From assembly GCF_026965535.1 (NCBI RefSeq), contig NZ_CP114039.1:1922001-1986000 (forward strand): DNA of 64,000 bases, given 5' to 3'. The notes under the pieces are model-generated. The model made no database searches. It saw only the letters and a list, made by a program, of their open reading frames with translations, and had not been told where the DNA came from. This document shows positions 1-8,817 of the stretch, piece by piece. Numbering within the stretch: position 1 is the first letter of the stretch; every line of letters begins with the position of its first letter. The translations under genes and the position numbers were made by a program. This DNA is from Corallococcus sp. NCRR (GTDB lineage Bacteria; Myxococcota; Myxococcia; Myxococcales; Myxococcaceae).

Positions 1-723
1 CTTCATGCCCCTGGCTTCCAAGTCACTGAGGACGAGGCACAGATTGCTCGCATCCTCCAACAAGAAGTCCCCCGGCAGATCCACCCGTTGGGGAAGCCGT
101 GGTGGCGTGTAGCGCCCTATGTTCCATTCCCGGTGCAGCGAGAAGCGGCCCAGCAACGAATTCACGTAGGTCAGCTCAGGATACACGTCCGCATCGCGCC
201 TCTGCGAGAGGATGGACTGCACGGAGCTGACGGCCTCCCGCTGCAAGACCCTGCGTTGGCGCCCAGTCGCGGAGCCTGGCTGGGCCTCGACCTTCAAGCG
301 GGCGTTGATGGCGGGCTTTCCGGACTGATACCGATAGAAGAAATAGGGCTGGGTCGACTTCTTCTGCGGACGCTCGTTCTCGATGACCTCGTCGACCAGT
401 TCCAGACGTTGTCCTTCGGAAGTGAATGCCAGTTGGTAACGCAGCGGCATGACGCCTTCCGGATAGTCCAGGACGATTTCCAGGCTCGCAGTGGGCGGAC
501 CGGGTTCCGCTCCTCCCTTCCACAACCACTCCGTGACGCCTCCGCCTTCACGAATGGGCGCCAGAAGGTTGCCGGGCGCTGCCCGCAGCAGCCCCAGCGC
601 CTCAATGAGGTTGGACTTTCCAGACGCGTTCGGCCCAATCAGGACGTTGAGCGCCTGAAGGGGGAAGGCTTCGGAGTCAGGCCCAAAGGAAAGGAGGTTC
701 TGGAGGCGGATGCTGCGGAGCAT
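1..723 (-). CDS. AAA family ATPase (RecF/SMC-like), C-terminus outside window
   Basis: This gene reads right to left and runs off the left edge, so only its first 241 codons are seen. The start is an ATG at 723 (MLRSIRLQNLLSFG), 41 nt after the stop of the upstream ATPase gene, so the two probably form an operon. A Walker A motif (GPNASGKS, residues 30-37) follows an N-terminal strand typical of RecF/AAA_21/AAA_15-type ATPases, where the ATP-binding P-loop sits right at the start. The Walker B and signature regions would lie beyond the window. Family members act in DNA repair, overcoming-lysogenization (OLD)-type defence or unknown roles. The substrate cannot be decided from this fragment. 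Confidence 0.85.
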   Translation of the reverse strand, partial: MLRSIRLQNLLSFGPDSEAFPLQALNVLIGPNASGKSNLIEALGLLRAAPGNLLAPIREGGGVTEWLWKGGAEPGPPTASLEIVLDYPEGVMPLRYQLAFTSEGQRLELVDEVIENERPQKKSTQPYFFYRYQSGKPAINARLKVEAQPGSATGRQRRVLQREAVSSVQSILSQRRDADVYPELTYVNSLLGRFSLHREWNIGRYTPPRLPQRVDLPGDFLLEDASNLCLVLSDLEARGMK

Positions 724-764
724 TCCGCCACTCTACCCGGGACCTCTTCCCTCCGGGGCCTGAG

Positions 765-1646
765 CTACAGCGTGTCCAGCAGCTCGCGGCACTCGCGCCG
801 CCAGTGGAGCGCGGTGGCGGGCACGGGGCTCACCCGCACGGAGCCGTCCGTGGGCTCTCGCGACAGGAGGCGCACTTCTTCCGGGCGCACGTGCTCCAGC
901 AGGTCCGGCGAGTGCGTGGCCAGCACCACCTGCACCGGCTGGCCTCCCGTGGACTCGCCTCGCGTCATGGCTCGCAGCAGCTCCAGGACCTCGCGCACCA
1001 GGCCCGGGTGCAGGGCCCGCTCCGGTTCGTCCAGCGTGAGCAGCTCCGGCAACGGGCGCTGGTACGGCAGCACCAGGAACGCGAGCAGCCACAGCACTCC
1101 GTCCGACACGTAGTCCGGGCCGAACCAGACGTCCGGACTCCAGCGGTCTCGGAAGCGCAGCCGGAAGGAGCGGTCCTCCAGGTCTCGCGCCACGTCCACC
1201 TCCGACAGCGACGGCACGCGCCGGGCCAGCTCCTCCGAAATGACCTCCCGCGTGGACATGGGCAGCGCCGCGAAGACGCTCGCGAGGTTGCCGCCCTTGC
1301 GCTCCAACCACGTCGCCTTCGCGGACGAGCCTCCCTCGCGCAGCGCCTCCATGCTCAGCGACAGCTGCTGCGTGGAGTGCCCCTGGCCGGGCAGCGTGTC
1401 CATCACGCTGAACGGATACTCCACGCGCGTGCGGTCGCCGCGCGCGTACGTCCATTCGATGGAGAGCGGGCGGGACTCATCCCGCCGCCAGAAGTCCGAA
1501 GGCTCGTACGCGAGCTGGTGCTGGAGCCCCTCCAACATGGCGGTCTTCCCCGACGCCGAGGGTCCCACCAGGACGGTCAGTGGCTCCAGGGCGAGCTGAA
1601 CCTGAAGCAGGCACCGGTAGTGCTCGAAGCGGACGGAGGCAATCAC
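765..1646 (-). CDS. AAA family ATPase (AAA_21-like)
   Basis: The 293-residue protein has a Walker A motif GPSASGKT (residues 28-35), a Walker B-like LTLDEPE (about 203-209) followed by RALHPG, and an H-loop LATHSPDLL (about 242-250). This is the compact AAA_21/RecF-like ATPase layout without an obvious C-terminal Toprim nuclease. I place the start at a GTG at 1646 because it gives the usual family beginning, MIASVRFEHY. An in-frame ATG at 1685 would add 13 residues and cannot be excluded. The gene lies 41 nt upstream of a second, related P-loop ATPase, and the pair may act together. The biological role is unknown, and anti-phage or DNA-maintenance roles are only possibilities. Confidence 0.8.
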   Translation of the reverse strand: MIASVRFEHYRCLLQVQLALEPLTVLVGPSASGKTAMLEGLQHQLAYEPSDFWRRDESRPLSIEWTYARGDRTRVEYPFSVMDTLPGQGHSTQQLSLSMEALREGGSSAKATWLERKGGNLASVFAALPMSTREVISEELARRVPSLSEVDVARDLEDRSFRLRFRDRWSPDVWFGPDYVSDGVLWLLAFLVLPYQRPLPELLTLDEPERALHPGLVREVLELLRAMTRGESTGGQPVQVVLATHSPDLLEHVRPEEVRLLSREPTDGSVRVSPVPATALHWRRECRELLDTL

Positions 1647-1740
1647 GGCGGGAAGCCTAACGGCCTCCCCCCAGGGGCCGTCCATGGCTCGCGTCGGACC
1701 CATGTCCCCACGCAGGGTATCCTCCACGCCCTCCAGGCGG

Positions 1741-4689
1741 TCAGGCCCGTCCCCGGCGCAGCGCCCTCTGAAGCACCTGCGCCAGATGCAGCGTCCCGCG
1801 CCCCGTGGCCTGGCGGATCTGCTCCCGGCAACTGAAGCCATCCGCGATGAGCAGCGTGTCATCCGGCGCCTCGCGCACCTTCGGGAGGAGGACCCGCTCC
1901 CCACAGGCCTGGGACACCGCGTACGTGTCGCGCTCGTAGCCGAACGCGCCCGCCATGCCGCAGCAGCCCGAGTCCGGCTTCTCCCAGTCCAGCCCCGTGC
2001 GGTCCAGCCACTTCCTCTCGTCGTGAAACTTCATCACCGCCTGGTGGTGGCAGTGCGCCTGCACCAGCGCCTTCCCCTCCAGCTTCGGAAGCTCGAAGTC
2101 CGGCGCCCGCTGCTGCAACAGCTCGCTCAGCACATACGTCCGCGCCGCCAGCCGCTTCGCGTCCTCGTCATGCGGGAAGAGGTTCGTCAGCTCGTCGCGG
2201 AAGACCGCCGCGCAGCTGGGCTCCAGCAGCACGAAGGGGGTGCCCGCCCGGATCTCCTCGCGGAAGCGCGTCAGCGTGTGCCGCAGCAGCGCCTTCGCCG
2301 TGTCCAGCATCCCAAAGTCGTAGAGCGGCCGGCCGCAGCAGACGAAGCCCTGGGGCACGCGCACCTCGAAGCCCGCCGCCTCCAGCACCTCCAGCGCCGC
2401 GGAGGCCGTGTCCGCGTGGAAGAAGTTGTTGAAGGTGTCCGGGAAGAGCACCACCGGGCCTCGCGGCCCCACCGCCGCGCGCCTGTTCCGCACGCGCCGC
2501 TGGAAGGGCTTCGCGTCGAAGCGGGGAATCTCCCGCGCGGGGTGCACGCCCGCGATCGCCTTCGCCAGCGTCCGCAGCCCCGGCACGTGCGTGACGAAGT
2601 TCGCCAGCCGTGGCACGCGCCCGCCCACGCGGGCCCAGAACATCACCAGGCCCAGGGCATACGCGTGCCGGGGACGCAGGCGGCCCCGGTAGTAGTGGCT
2701 GAGGAACTCCGCCTTGTACGTGGCCATGTCCACGTTCACCGGGCAGTCGGACTTGCAGCCCTTGCACGCGAGGCACAGGTCCAGCGCCTCCTTCACGTGC
2801 GGGCTCCTCCAGCCCTTCCCCACCACGTCGCCGCGCAGCATCTCGAAGAGCAGGTGCGCGCGGCCTCGCGTGGAGTGCTTCTCCTCGTGCGTCACCATGT
2901 AGCTGGGACACATGGTGCCGCCTTCGGTACGCCGGCACTTGCCCACGCCCACGCAGCGCGTGGTGGCTCGCGAGAAGCTCCCGCGGTCCTCCGGGAACTG
3001 GAAGTGCGTGCGCGGCTCGGCGGGGGCGTAGCGCGTGCCCAGGCGGAGGTTCTCGTCCAGCCGGTACGGGTCCACCACCTTGTGCGGGTTCATCCCGCCC
3101 TCCGGATCCCACAGCCGCTTGAACTCCCCGAAGGCGCGCACCAGGTCCTCTCCGAACATCTTCGGCAGCAGCTCCGCTCGGGACTGGCCGTCGCCGTGCT
3201 CGCCGGACAGCGAGCCTCCATGGCGCACCACCAGGTCCGCCGCCTCCTCTACGAAGCGGCGGTAGTGGGCTATGCCCTCGCGCGTGCGCAATTCAAAGCT
3301 GATGCGGCAGTGCAGGCAGCCCTGGCCGAAGTGGCCGTAGAGCGACGCCTGGTAGCCGAAGCGGTCCAGGAGCCCGCGGAAGTCCCGCAGGTACAGGCCC
3401 ATGCGCTCCGGCGGCACCGCCGAGTCCTCCCACCCCGGCCATGCGTCCCGCTCCCCCGGGATGAACGCCGTGGCGCCCAGGCCGGACTCGCGCACCTCCC
3501 AGATGAGCGCCTCCTGCGCCTTGTCGTCATAGAGGCGCATGGAGGGTGCGTGGCCCCTCGCCACCAGCCGGTCCATCAGCGCGTGCGCCTTCGCGTCCGA
3601 CTCCGCCTTGGAGTCCCCGCCGAACTCCACCAGCAGCCAGCCCTCGCCCTCCGGCAGCAGCGGCAGGTCGTCGACGTGCAGGTGCTTGCGCTTCATCCCG
3701 TCGATGAGCTTCGCGTCCATTCCCTCCAGGCCGATGGGCCCCGCGTCCACCACCTCCGGGACGTCGTCCCCGGCGCGGAACACGTCCGGGTAGCCCAGCA
3801 CCAGCAGGGAGCGGGCCTTCGGCTCCGGCACCAGGTTCAGCGTGGCCTCCAGCACGGTGACGCAGGTGCCCTCGGTGCCCACCAGGGCTCGCGCGACGTG
3901 GAAGCCGTTCTCCGGGAGCAGCTCGTCCAGGTTGAAGCCGGACACGCGGCGGGGGATGCGCGGATATCTGGCGCGGATGCGGTCGGCGTAGCGGTCGCGC
4001 AGCGCCTTCATGCCCCGGTAGAGCTCGCCCACGCGACCGGGCTCGCGCATCAGGCGCTCCAGCTCCGCGTCGGACGTGCGGCCCACGCGCAGGCGCACGC
4101 CGTCGTAGGTGAGCACGTCCAGGGACTCGGTGTTGTCCGCCACGCGGCCGGCCATCTGCGCGTGCACGCCGCAGGAGTTGTTGCCCAGCATCCCGCCCAG
4201 CGTGCAGCGGTTGTGGGTGGCTGGGTCCGGACCGAAGGTGAGGCCGTGACGCTTCACGGCCTCCGTGCGGAGCACGTCCAGCACCGTGCCGGGCTGCACG
4301 CGCGCGAGCCGCCGCTCGGGGTCGAGGTGCAGCACGCGGTCCAGGTGCCGGGAGAAGTCCAGCACCACCGCCACGTTGCACGTCTGGCCGGCGAGCGCGG
4401 TGCCGCCTCCCCGGGACGTCAGGGGCGCGCCGAACCCGCGGCACAGCCGCACCGTCTCCACCACGTCCTCCACGGTGCGTGGGCACACCACGCCCAGCGG
4501 CACCTGCCGGTAGTTGGACGCGTCCGTGGCGTACAGCGCGCGCTCGCCCGCGTCGAAGCGCACGTCGCCTCGCAGCCGGCGGCGCAGCTCGCGCTCCAGG
4601 CCCGCCACGTCCACGGCCCTCCGTTCGCGTGAGGCGGCGGCACGGGGGCGGCGCACGTGGCGCAGGGTGTCCAGGAAGGTCGTTGTCAT
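1741..4689 (-). CDS. FAD-binding and Fe-S-binding 2-hydroxyacid dehydrogenase (YdiJ/D-2-hydroxyglutarate dehydrogenase type)
   Basis: The 982-residue protein combines three parts. An N-terminal FAD_binding_4 (PCMH) domain spans roughly residues 45-270 and includes TSRGGGTALAGQ and LGGMLGNNSCG. A FAD-oxidase C domain (about 280-540) carries the family signature GEHGDGQSRAELLPKMFG. A C-terminal module has ferredoxin cysteines (CLACKGCKSDCPVNV) and two CCG cysteine-rich motifs (FVCCGRP, and SGCCGMAGAFG at about 905). This is the layout and length of E. coli YdiJ (about 1018 residues), which oxidises D-2-hydroxyglutarate, and of related D-lactate dehydrogenases that pass electrons through Fe-S clusters toward quinone. 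The start ATG overlaps the upstream enolase-superfamily stop by 4 nt (ATGA), indicating coupled translation and a joint role in hydroxyacid or sugar-acid breakdown. The exact substrate is inferred only. Confidence 0.9.
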   Translation of the reverse strand: MTTTFLDTLRHVRRPRAAASRERRAVDVAGLERELRRRLRGDVRFDAGERALYATDASNYRQVPLGVVCPRTVEDVVETVRLCRGFGAPLTSRGGGTALAGQTCNVAVVLDFSRHLDRVLHLDPERRLARVQPGTVLDVLRTEAVKRHGLTFGPDPATHNRCTLGGMLGNNSCGVHAQMAGRVADNTESLDVLTYDGVRLRVGRTSDAELERLMREPGRVGELYRGMKALRDRYADRIRARYPRIPRRVSGFNLDELLPENGFHVARALVGTEGTCVTVLEATLNLVPEPKARSLLVLGYPDVFRAGDDVPEVVDAGPIGLEGMDAKLIDGMKRKHLHVDDLPLLPEGEGWLLVEFGGDSKAESDAKAHALMDRLVARGHAPSMRLYDDKAQEALIWEVRESGLGATAFIPGERDAWPGWEDSAVPPERMGLYLRDFRGLLDRFGYQASLYGHFGQGCLHCRISFELRTREGIAHYRRFVEEAADLVVRHGGSLSGEHGDGQSRAELLPKMFGEDLVRAFGEFKRLWDPEGGMNPHKVVDPYRLDENLRLGTRYAPAEPRTHFQFPEDRGSFSRATTRCVGVGKCRRTEGGTMCPSYMVTHEEKHSTRGRAHLLFEMLRGDVVGKGWRSPHVKEALDLCLACKGCKSDCPVNVDMATYKAEFLSHYYRGRLRPRHAYALGLVMFWARVGGRVPRLANFVTHVPGLRTLAKAIAGVHPAREIPRFDAKPFQRRVRNRRAAVGPRGPVVLFPDTFNNFFHADTASAALEVLEAAGFEVRVPQGFVCCGRPLYDFGMLDTAKALLRHTLTRFREEIRAGTPFVLLEPSCAAVFRDELTNLFPHDEDAKRLAARTYVLSELLQQRAPDFELPKLEGKALVQAHCHHQAVMKFHDERKWLDRTGLDWEKPDSGCCGMAGAFGYERDTYAVSQACGERVLLPKVREAPDDTLLIADGFSCREQIRQATGRGTLHLAQVLQRALRRGRA

Positions 4690-5813
4690 GTGGAGGTCCC
4701 CACGGCGAAGCGGGCGGCGTCCGCCCGTTTGAGCTCCAGCCCGAGTCCAGGCCGGGACAGGTCCGGCGCCATCGCGCCATCCACGGGCGGCGAGACGCCG
4801 TCGAAGAGCATCCGCTCCAGCCGCGCGTGGTCGTGGAAGTACTCCACGTGCACCAGCCGCCGCGCGGCGCAGGCCACGTGCAGGTGCAGGGCCGGAGCGC
4901 AGTGCGCGGACAGGGGGATGTGGAAGGCGTCCGCCAGCGCGTCCGCCTGGAGGAAGCCGGTGAAGCCCAGGCACCGCGTGGCGTCCGCCTGGAGCACATC
5001 CACCGCGCCGGCCTCCAGCATGCGGAGGAAGTACGGGCCGCTGTCGCCGTACTCGCCCGCGGCGACATCCAGGCCCGAGGGCCCGCCATCGCGTACGCGG
5101 CGCAGGCCGGCCAGGTCGTCGCTGGAGACGGGCTCCTCGAACCAGGACACGCCGGCCTCGCGGAAGTCGCGCGCCAACGCCAGCGCCTGCTTCACGGTGT
5201 ACGCGCCATTGGCGTCCACGAAGAGGGAGGGCCCGGGCCCCAGGGCCTCGCGCACACCGCGCACGCGGGCGGGGTCGGCGTCCGCATGGGTGCCCACCTT
5301 CATCTTCACGCGAGGGATGCCCGCGTCCGCCCAGTTCGTGAGCTGCGTCTGGAGTTGCCGGTCCGTGTAGCTGGTGAAGCCGCCGCTGCCGTAGACGGGC
5401 GCGGCGGCGCGGGCGAGGCCGAACAACCGGGCGAGCGGCACGCCGAGCAGCTTCGCCTTCAGGTCCCAGAGCGAGGTGTCCACGGCGGACAGCGCTCGGG
5501 CAACGAGGCCGCGCGAGCCCGCGTTGCGCACCCGGTGCAGGAGCGACGCCATCCGCGCCGGGAGGTCCCAGGCATCCGCGCCCACGAGCAGCGGGACGAG
5601 CATGTCGCGGATCAACGCGGCGCCGGCCGCGTGCGCGTAGGTGTAGCCCAGTCCGCGCTGGCCTCCGGCCACGGGCTCCACGAGCAGCAGCGTGGTGGAC
5701 GTCCAGGCGAAGGTGCCATCGGACTCCGGCTGGTCCGTGGGCACGGTGTACGCGGAGACGTCGACCCGCTCGATGGGCGCGGCGGCGCTGTCCTGGCGGG
5801 GGGAAGACGGCAT
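4686..5813 (-). CDS. enolase-superfamily (mandelate racemase/muconate lactonizing) enzyme
   Basis: The 375-residue protein shows the enolase-superfamily fold signatures in order: a KxK base motif (K170, K172), metal ligands D200 (FVDANG), E226 (FEEPV) and E254 (AGEYG), then D277 (LQADATR) and H304 (LSAHCAP). The late Asp and His are the pair used by mandelate-racemase-type members, many of which dehydrate sugar acids by abstracting the alpha proton of a carboxylate. The gene is followed, with a 4-nt ATGA overlap, by a 2-hydroxyacid dehydrogenase. A catabolic module for an aldonic or uronic acid therefore fits. A perfect inverted repeat 31 nt upstream of the start could be an operator. Specificity cannot be read from the sequence. 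Confidence 0.85.
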   Translation of the reverse strand: MPSSPRQDSAAAPIERVDVSAYTVPTDQPESDGTFAWTSTTLLLVEPVAGGQRGLGYTYAHAAGAALIRDMLVPLLVGADAWDLPARMASLLHRVRNAGSRGLVARALSAVDTSLWDLKAKLLGVPLARLFGLARAAAPVYGSGGFTSYTDRQLQTQLTNWADAGIPRVKMKVGTHADADPARVRGVREALGPGPSLFVDANGAYTVKQALALARDFREAGVSWFEEPVSSDDLAGLRRVRDGGPSGLDVAAGEYGDSGPYFLRMLEAGAVDVLQADATRCLGFTGFLQADALADAFHIPLSAHCAPALHLHVACAARRLVHVEYFHDHARLERMLFDGVSPPVDGAMAPDLSRPGLGLELKRADAARFAVGTST

Positions 5814-6122
5814 CGGGCTCCTTCGGGCCCCGAGGGCCTGACGGCTTCACTGTGAAGCTAGGCGCTGGGTGCGGGATGGCAGCACGGAGGAACGTCTCGC
5901 ATGCAGGCTGTCCGGGACCGCCGCCGGGCGCTCCGTGAGCACCGTCCGTCTTCGCCACGGGCGCCTGAAATGCGCCCGCGTCTCCCGCGCACAGGCAACC
6001 GTTCCTAGGTTGAAGCGGGAGCGGTCCCGAGGCGCTGAAGGCCAGGGCTCTCCCGGCCGCTCGCGGACGAGGGCCGCGAGCGGTGGCTGCGCCATGGCGT
6101 TGGACCGCTCGGGAGGATGGGC
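5814..6122. other. divergent intergenic region
   Basis: This 309-bp gap separates the minus-strand dehydratase/dehydrogenase operon from the plus-strand membrane protein gene. It should hold promoters for both. Apart from the inverted repeat at 5844-5858 and the GGGAGG ribosome site at 6111-6116, I see no further gene or element. Confidence 0.6.
5844..5858. promoter_or_regulatory. perfect inverted repeat, candidate operator
   Basis: GCTTCAC-T-GTGAAGC is a perfect 7-bp inverted repeat around one central base, 31 nt upstream of the enolase-superfamily start at 5813. Its size and place suit a repressor such as a GntR or LacI type. No regulator gene is adjacent, so this is an inference from symmetry alone. 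Confidence 0.3.
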
Positions 6123-6668
6123 ATGCGCAAGCGGAAGCGGACCCGGGCGGTGGACGCGGCGGTGGAGTCCTGGAACCTCCCGCGCGACGTCGTGCTCCCC
6201 GGAGCGCTCGCGGGGACGCTGGGCGCCTTCCTGATGGCGGTGCTCGCCTGCGCGTTCTCGGGCGTGCTGTACGGTGAGCCCTGGAGGCCCGCGCTCCTCG
6301 TGGCGGGGCTGTTCTTCCGCGATGGCACGGCCCACGGAGCCGGCGGGGTGTTGCTCGGCCTGTTCATCCACTTCGCCATGGCGGGCGGACTGGCCACGGG
6401 CTTCGCGCTCCTGCTGCCACGCCGGGGGACCGCCGTCGCGGCGCTCTGCCTCGGGGTGCTGTACGGCATGGGCCTGTGGGCCGTGATGTCCCGGCTGATG
6501 ATCCCCTTCGCTTCGCCTCCACTCTCGCGCGAAGCCCCGTCCGCGATGCTGTTCCTCCTGCACATCGCCTTCGGCGCGGCGCTCGGCACGGTGCCCGCCG
6601 CGCGCGACGTCCTCACCCGCATGGATCGGCTGCGCCGGGGACTCCAGCTCCTGAAGCAAGCGGCCTGA
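6123..6668 (+). CDS. small multi-pass inner-membrane protein, unknown function
   Basis: The 181-residue protein starts with a basic stretch (MRKRKRTR) and has about four hydrophobic segments: around VLPGALAGTLGAFLMAVL, PALLVAGLFF, LLGLFIHFAMAGGLATGFALL and AALCLGVLYGMGLWAVM, with a further weak one near LLHIAFGAAL. No catalytic motif is visible. Two in-frame ATGs lie at 6117 and 6123. The GGGAGG at 6111-6116 touches the first but sits 6 nt before the second, so I choose 6123. The next gene downstream, a DUF2254 membrane protein, is on the same strand with a 93-bp gap. Function is unknown. Confidence 0.7.
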   Translation: MRKRKRTRAVDAAVESWNLPRDVVLPGALAGTLGAFLMAVLACAFSGVLYGEPWRPALLVAGLFFRDGTAHGAGGVLLGLFIHFAMAGGLATGFALLLPRRGTAVAALCLGVLYGMGLWAVMSRLMIPFASPPLSREAPSAMLFLLHIAFGAALGTVPAARDVLTRMDRLRRGLQLLKQAA

Positions 6669-6761
6669 GCGGGAGGGCCGTCAGCGCCACGCCGTCGCAC
6701 GCCCCGGGCCGGCGGGATGTCTCAAGCCGCCAGGCGAGCAGCCGCTCATCGCGCGTGACGG

Positions 6762-8120
6762 ATGCCCGGCGTGCATAACGTCTTCTCCATGAGCCAAGGA
6801 GCGGTCTCGCACGCCCTCACCCGGCTGCGCTCCACACGTCTGGCGGAGACGCTGGGCACGAGCTACTGGCTGCTCCCCGTCCTCTGCGTGGCGGCGGCCG
6901 TCGCCCTGTCCTCCGGGGCCGAGGCGCTCGACGCGCGGCTGCGGCAGACGGAGTCCGCCTGGTACCTCTTCCGCGGCGGACCGGAAGGGGCGCGATCCGT
7001 GCTCAGCACCGTGGCCTCGTCGATGATGACGTTCTCCGGCCTGGTCTTCTCCGTCACCATCCTCGTGCTCCAGCAGGCGAGCAACCAGTACTCGCCGCGC
7101 ATCCTGCGCACGTTCCTGAGCGACCGGCAGAGCCAGCTCACCCTGGGCGTCTTCGTGGGCACCTTCGTCTACGCCCTGCTGACCCTGCGAAGCGTGCGGG
7201 GAACCTCCGAGGAGTTGCAGATCCAGGCCCACGTGCCATCGCTTTCGGTGTGGCTGGCGCTGGTGCTGGTGCTGCTGTCCGTGGGGGCGTTCATCTTCTT
7301 CATCCACCACGTCGCCCAGTCCATCCGCGCGGTGGTCATCCTGAGCCGCATCCGGGAGGAGACCTGCGCAACGCTGGAGCGGATGTATCCGGAAGGCGTG
7401 GGGCAGGACACGCGCGAGCCGGAGCTCCAGCGGCCGGCCGTGCCGCCCTCGCTGGTGGTGCCCCATGGGGGTGCCTCCGGCGTGCTCGTCACCGTGGACG
7501 AGGACCGGCTGCTGGCCAGCGCGAAGAAGGCCGGCGTGCTGGTGGGGCTGGTCCCGATGATGGGCGACTTCGTGCCGCACGGCGCGCCGCTCTTCGAGGT
7601 GTGGGGGGACGCCGCGAAGCTCGACGTGAAGGCCCTGGTGGACGCGGTGGGCACGGGCCCGGAGCGGACGCTCCAGCAGGACACCGCGTTTGGCTTCCGC
7701 CAGCTCGTGGACGTGGCGGAGCGGGCCCTGTCTCCCGGCATCAACGACCCCACCACGGCGGTGCAGGCCATCGACCCGCTCCACGACCTGCTGCGCCGCA
7801 TGGTGCACCGGCGCTTTCCGTCCCCCTCCCGCGTGGACGACACCGGGGCGCCGCGGCTGCTCTGCCCCCGGCCGGACTGGGACACCTACGTGCGGCTCGC
7901 CGTGGATGAGATCCGCCTCTTCGGCGCGGGGGACATCCAGGTCGCGCGGCGGCTGCGCTTCCTGGTGCAGGACCTGCTGAGCGTGGCCCCACCCTTCCGG
8001 CGTGAGGAGCTGGAGCGGCAACTGCATCTGCTGGACGCCAGCGTCAACCGCTCCTTCCAGGACGCAAGCGACGCGGCCATGGCCCGCCGCCCCAGCCCCC
8101 AGGGCCACGGCCCGCGCTGA
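6762..8120 (+). CDS. DUF2254 family membrane protein
   Basis: The 452-residue protein has the DUF2254 pattern. Four N-terminal membrane segments cover roughly residues 30-210, including YWLLPVLCVAAAVAL, MMTFSGLVFSVTILVLQQ, TLGVFVGTFVYALL and LALVLVLLSVGAFIFFI. A conserved FSVTILVLQQASNQYSPR stretch follows the second. The soluble C-terminal part carries GVLVTVDEDRL, FGFRQLVDVAERALSPGINDPTTA and related conserved blocks. The family is widespread in bacteria and has no settled function. No ribosome site distinguishes the start at 6762 from the ATG at 6789 (MSQGAVSHAL). A 10-bp inverted repeat flanks the stop codon. Confidence 0.85.
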   Translation: MPGVHNVFSMSQGAVSHALTRLRSTRLAETLGTSYWLLPVLCVAAAVALSSGAEALDARLRQTESAWYLFRGGPEGARSVLSTVASSMMTFSGLVFSVTILVLQQASNQYSPRILRTFLSDRQSQLTLGVFVGTFVYALLTLRSVRGTSEELQIQAHVPSLSVWLALVLVLLSVGAFIFFIHHVAQSIRAVVILSRIREETCATLERMYPEGVGQDTREPELQRPAVPPSLVVPHGGASGVLVTVDEDRLLASAKKAGVLVGLVPMMGDFVPHGAPLFEVWGDAAKLDVKALVDAVGTGPERTLQQDTAFGFRQLVDVAERALSPGINDPTTAVQAIDPLHDLLRRMVHRRFPSPSRVDDTGAPRLLCPRPDWDTYVRLAVDEIRLFGAGDIQVARRLRFLVQDLLSVAPPFRREELERQLHLLDASVNRSFQDASDAAMARRPSPQGHGPR

Positions 8121-8132
8121 GCCCGTGGCCCT
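8101..8132 (+). terminator. hairpin at the end of the DUF2254 gene
   Basis: AGGGCCACGG at 8101 and CCGTGGCCCT at 8123 form a perfect 10-bp inverted repeat with a 12-nt loop that contains the stop codon at 8118-8120. There is no T-tract after it, so it is at best a weak intrinsic terminator. Confidence 0.35.
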
Positions 8133-8168
8133 CAAGCACGTCAGAAGGCGCCGCTAGCGTGCGGCGGC

Positions 8169-8813
8169 ATGCCAATTCCTTTCAGCAAATCTCGCGGGCG
8201 CACCTGGATCCTTCTGCTCTCTGCGTTGGTCCTTCTCGCAGCATGCGCGGAGGGCGTGATGACCGCGACGGGGGGCATCCGGAGATGGGTGGGACCGGAG
8301 GTGCGGGTCCCGGGCGGTGGCAACTTCCGCACGGTCATCTACTACGGCCCCTGGCAGTGTAGCCCCAACCTCATGAACTACTGCCGGGACAAGTGCTCAG
8401 GAGAGGGCCTCGCCCTCCAGGGCTGCATCTGGCTCGCGGACGTGAAGATGGACTTCGTGGGCGATATCGTGCGCGCCGGAAGCCGCTTCGGCATGGCGAA
8501 CTGCTGCTGCAACTACCCGACGCTGAGCAAGGCCCAGAACGACTCGGCGCGGGCGAAGTGGAAGTCCATCCGCGATGGCTTCCGGGAGCGGTGGTCCGAA
8601 AAGTTCGGCGAGTGGCCTCGCGAAGCGGATGGGTCGCCATACCAGGCGCACCACGTTCGCGACCTCAAGCACGGAGGCAACCCCACCGACTGGGACAACA
8701 TCATCCCCTACCCCAAGGACATTCACGAGACGCTGTTGGGGCTCTACAACCAGTGCTACGCGAGTCAGCCCCCATGGACCACCGCGGGGGGAAGCTACCC
8801 CTACGGAGAGTAG
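8169..8813 (+). CDS. lipoprotein with C-terminal HNH-like domain, SitA-type toxin candidate
   Basis: The 214-residue protein has a lipoprotein signal (basic start, hydrophobic WILLLSALVLLAAC, lipobox LAAC with C26). A cysteine-rich middle (about residues 64-114) includes CCC. The C-terminal segment fits an HNH/GHH nuclease: H161-H162, N177 and H186, spaced as in HNH toxins (QAHHVRDLKHGG, then WDNIIPYPKDIH). A gene for an SMI1/KNR4-like protein follows 4 nt later. A lipoprotein toxin with a downstream immunity gene is the known layout of the SitA/SitI proteins that Myxococcus transfers between cells by outer-membrane exchange for kin discrimination. Assignment to a particular Sit family is not possible here. 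Nuclease activity is inferred from the motif. Confidence 0.7.
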   Translation: MPIPFSKSRGRTWILLLSALVLLAACAEGVMTATGGIRRWVGPEVRVPGGGNFRTVIYYGPWQCSPNLMNYCRDKCSGEGLALQGCIWLADVKMDFVGDIVRAGSRFGMANCCCNYPTLSKAQNDSARAKWKSIRDGFRERWSEKFGEWPREADGSPYQAHHVRDLKHGGNPTDWDNIIPYPKDIHETLLGLYNQCYASQPPWTTAGGSYPYGE

Positions 8814-8817
8814 CCCC

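Noticed and set aside
6681-8135. Minus-strand frame opposite the DUF2254 gene
   Set aside because: It is compositional; the plus strand encodes a conserved DUF2254 membrane protein.
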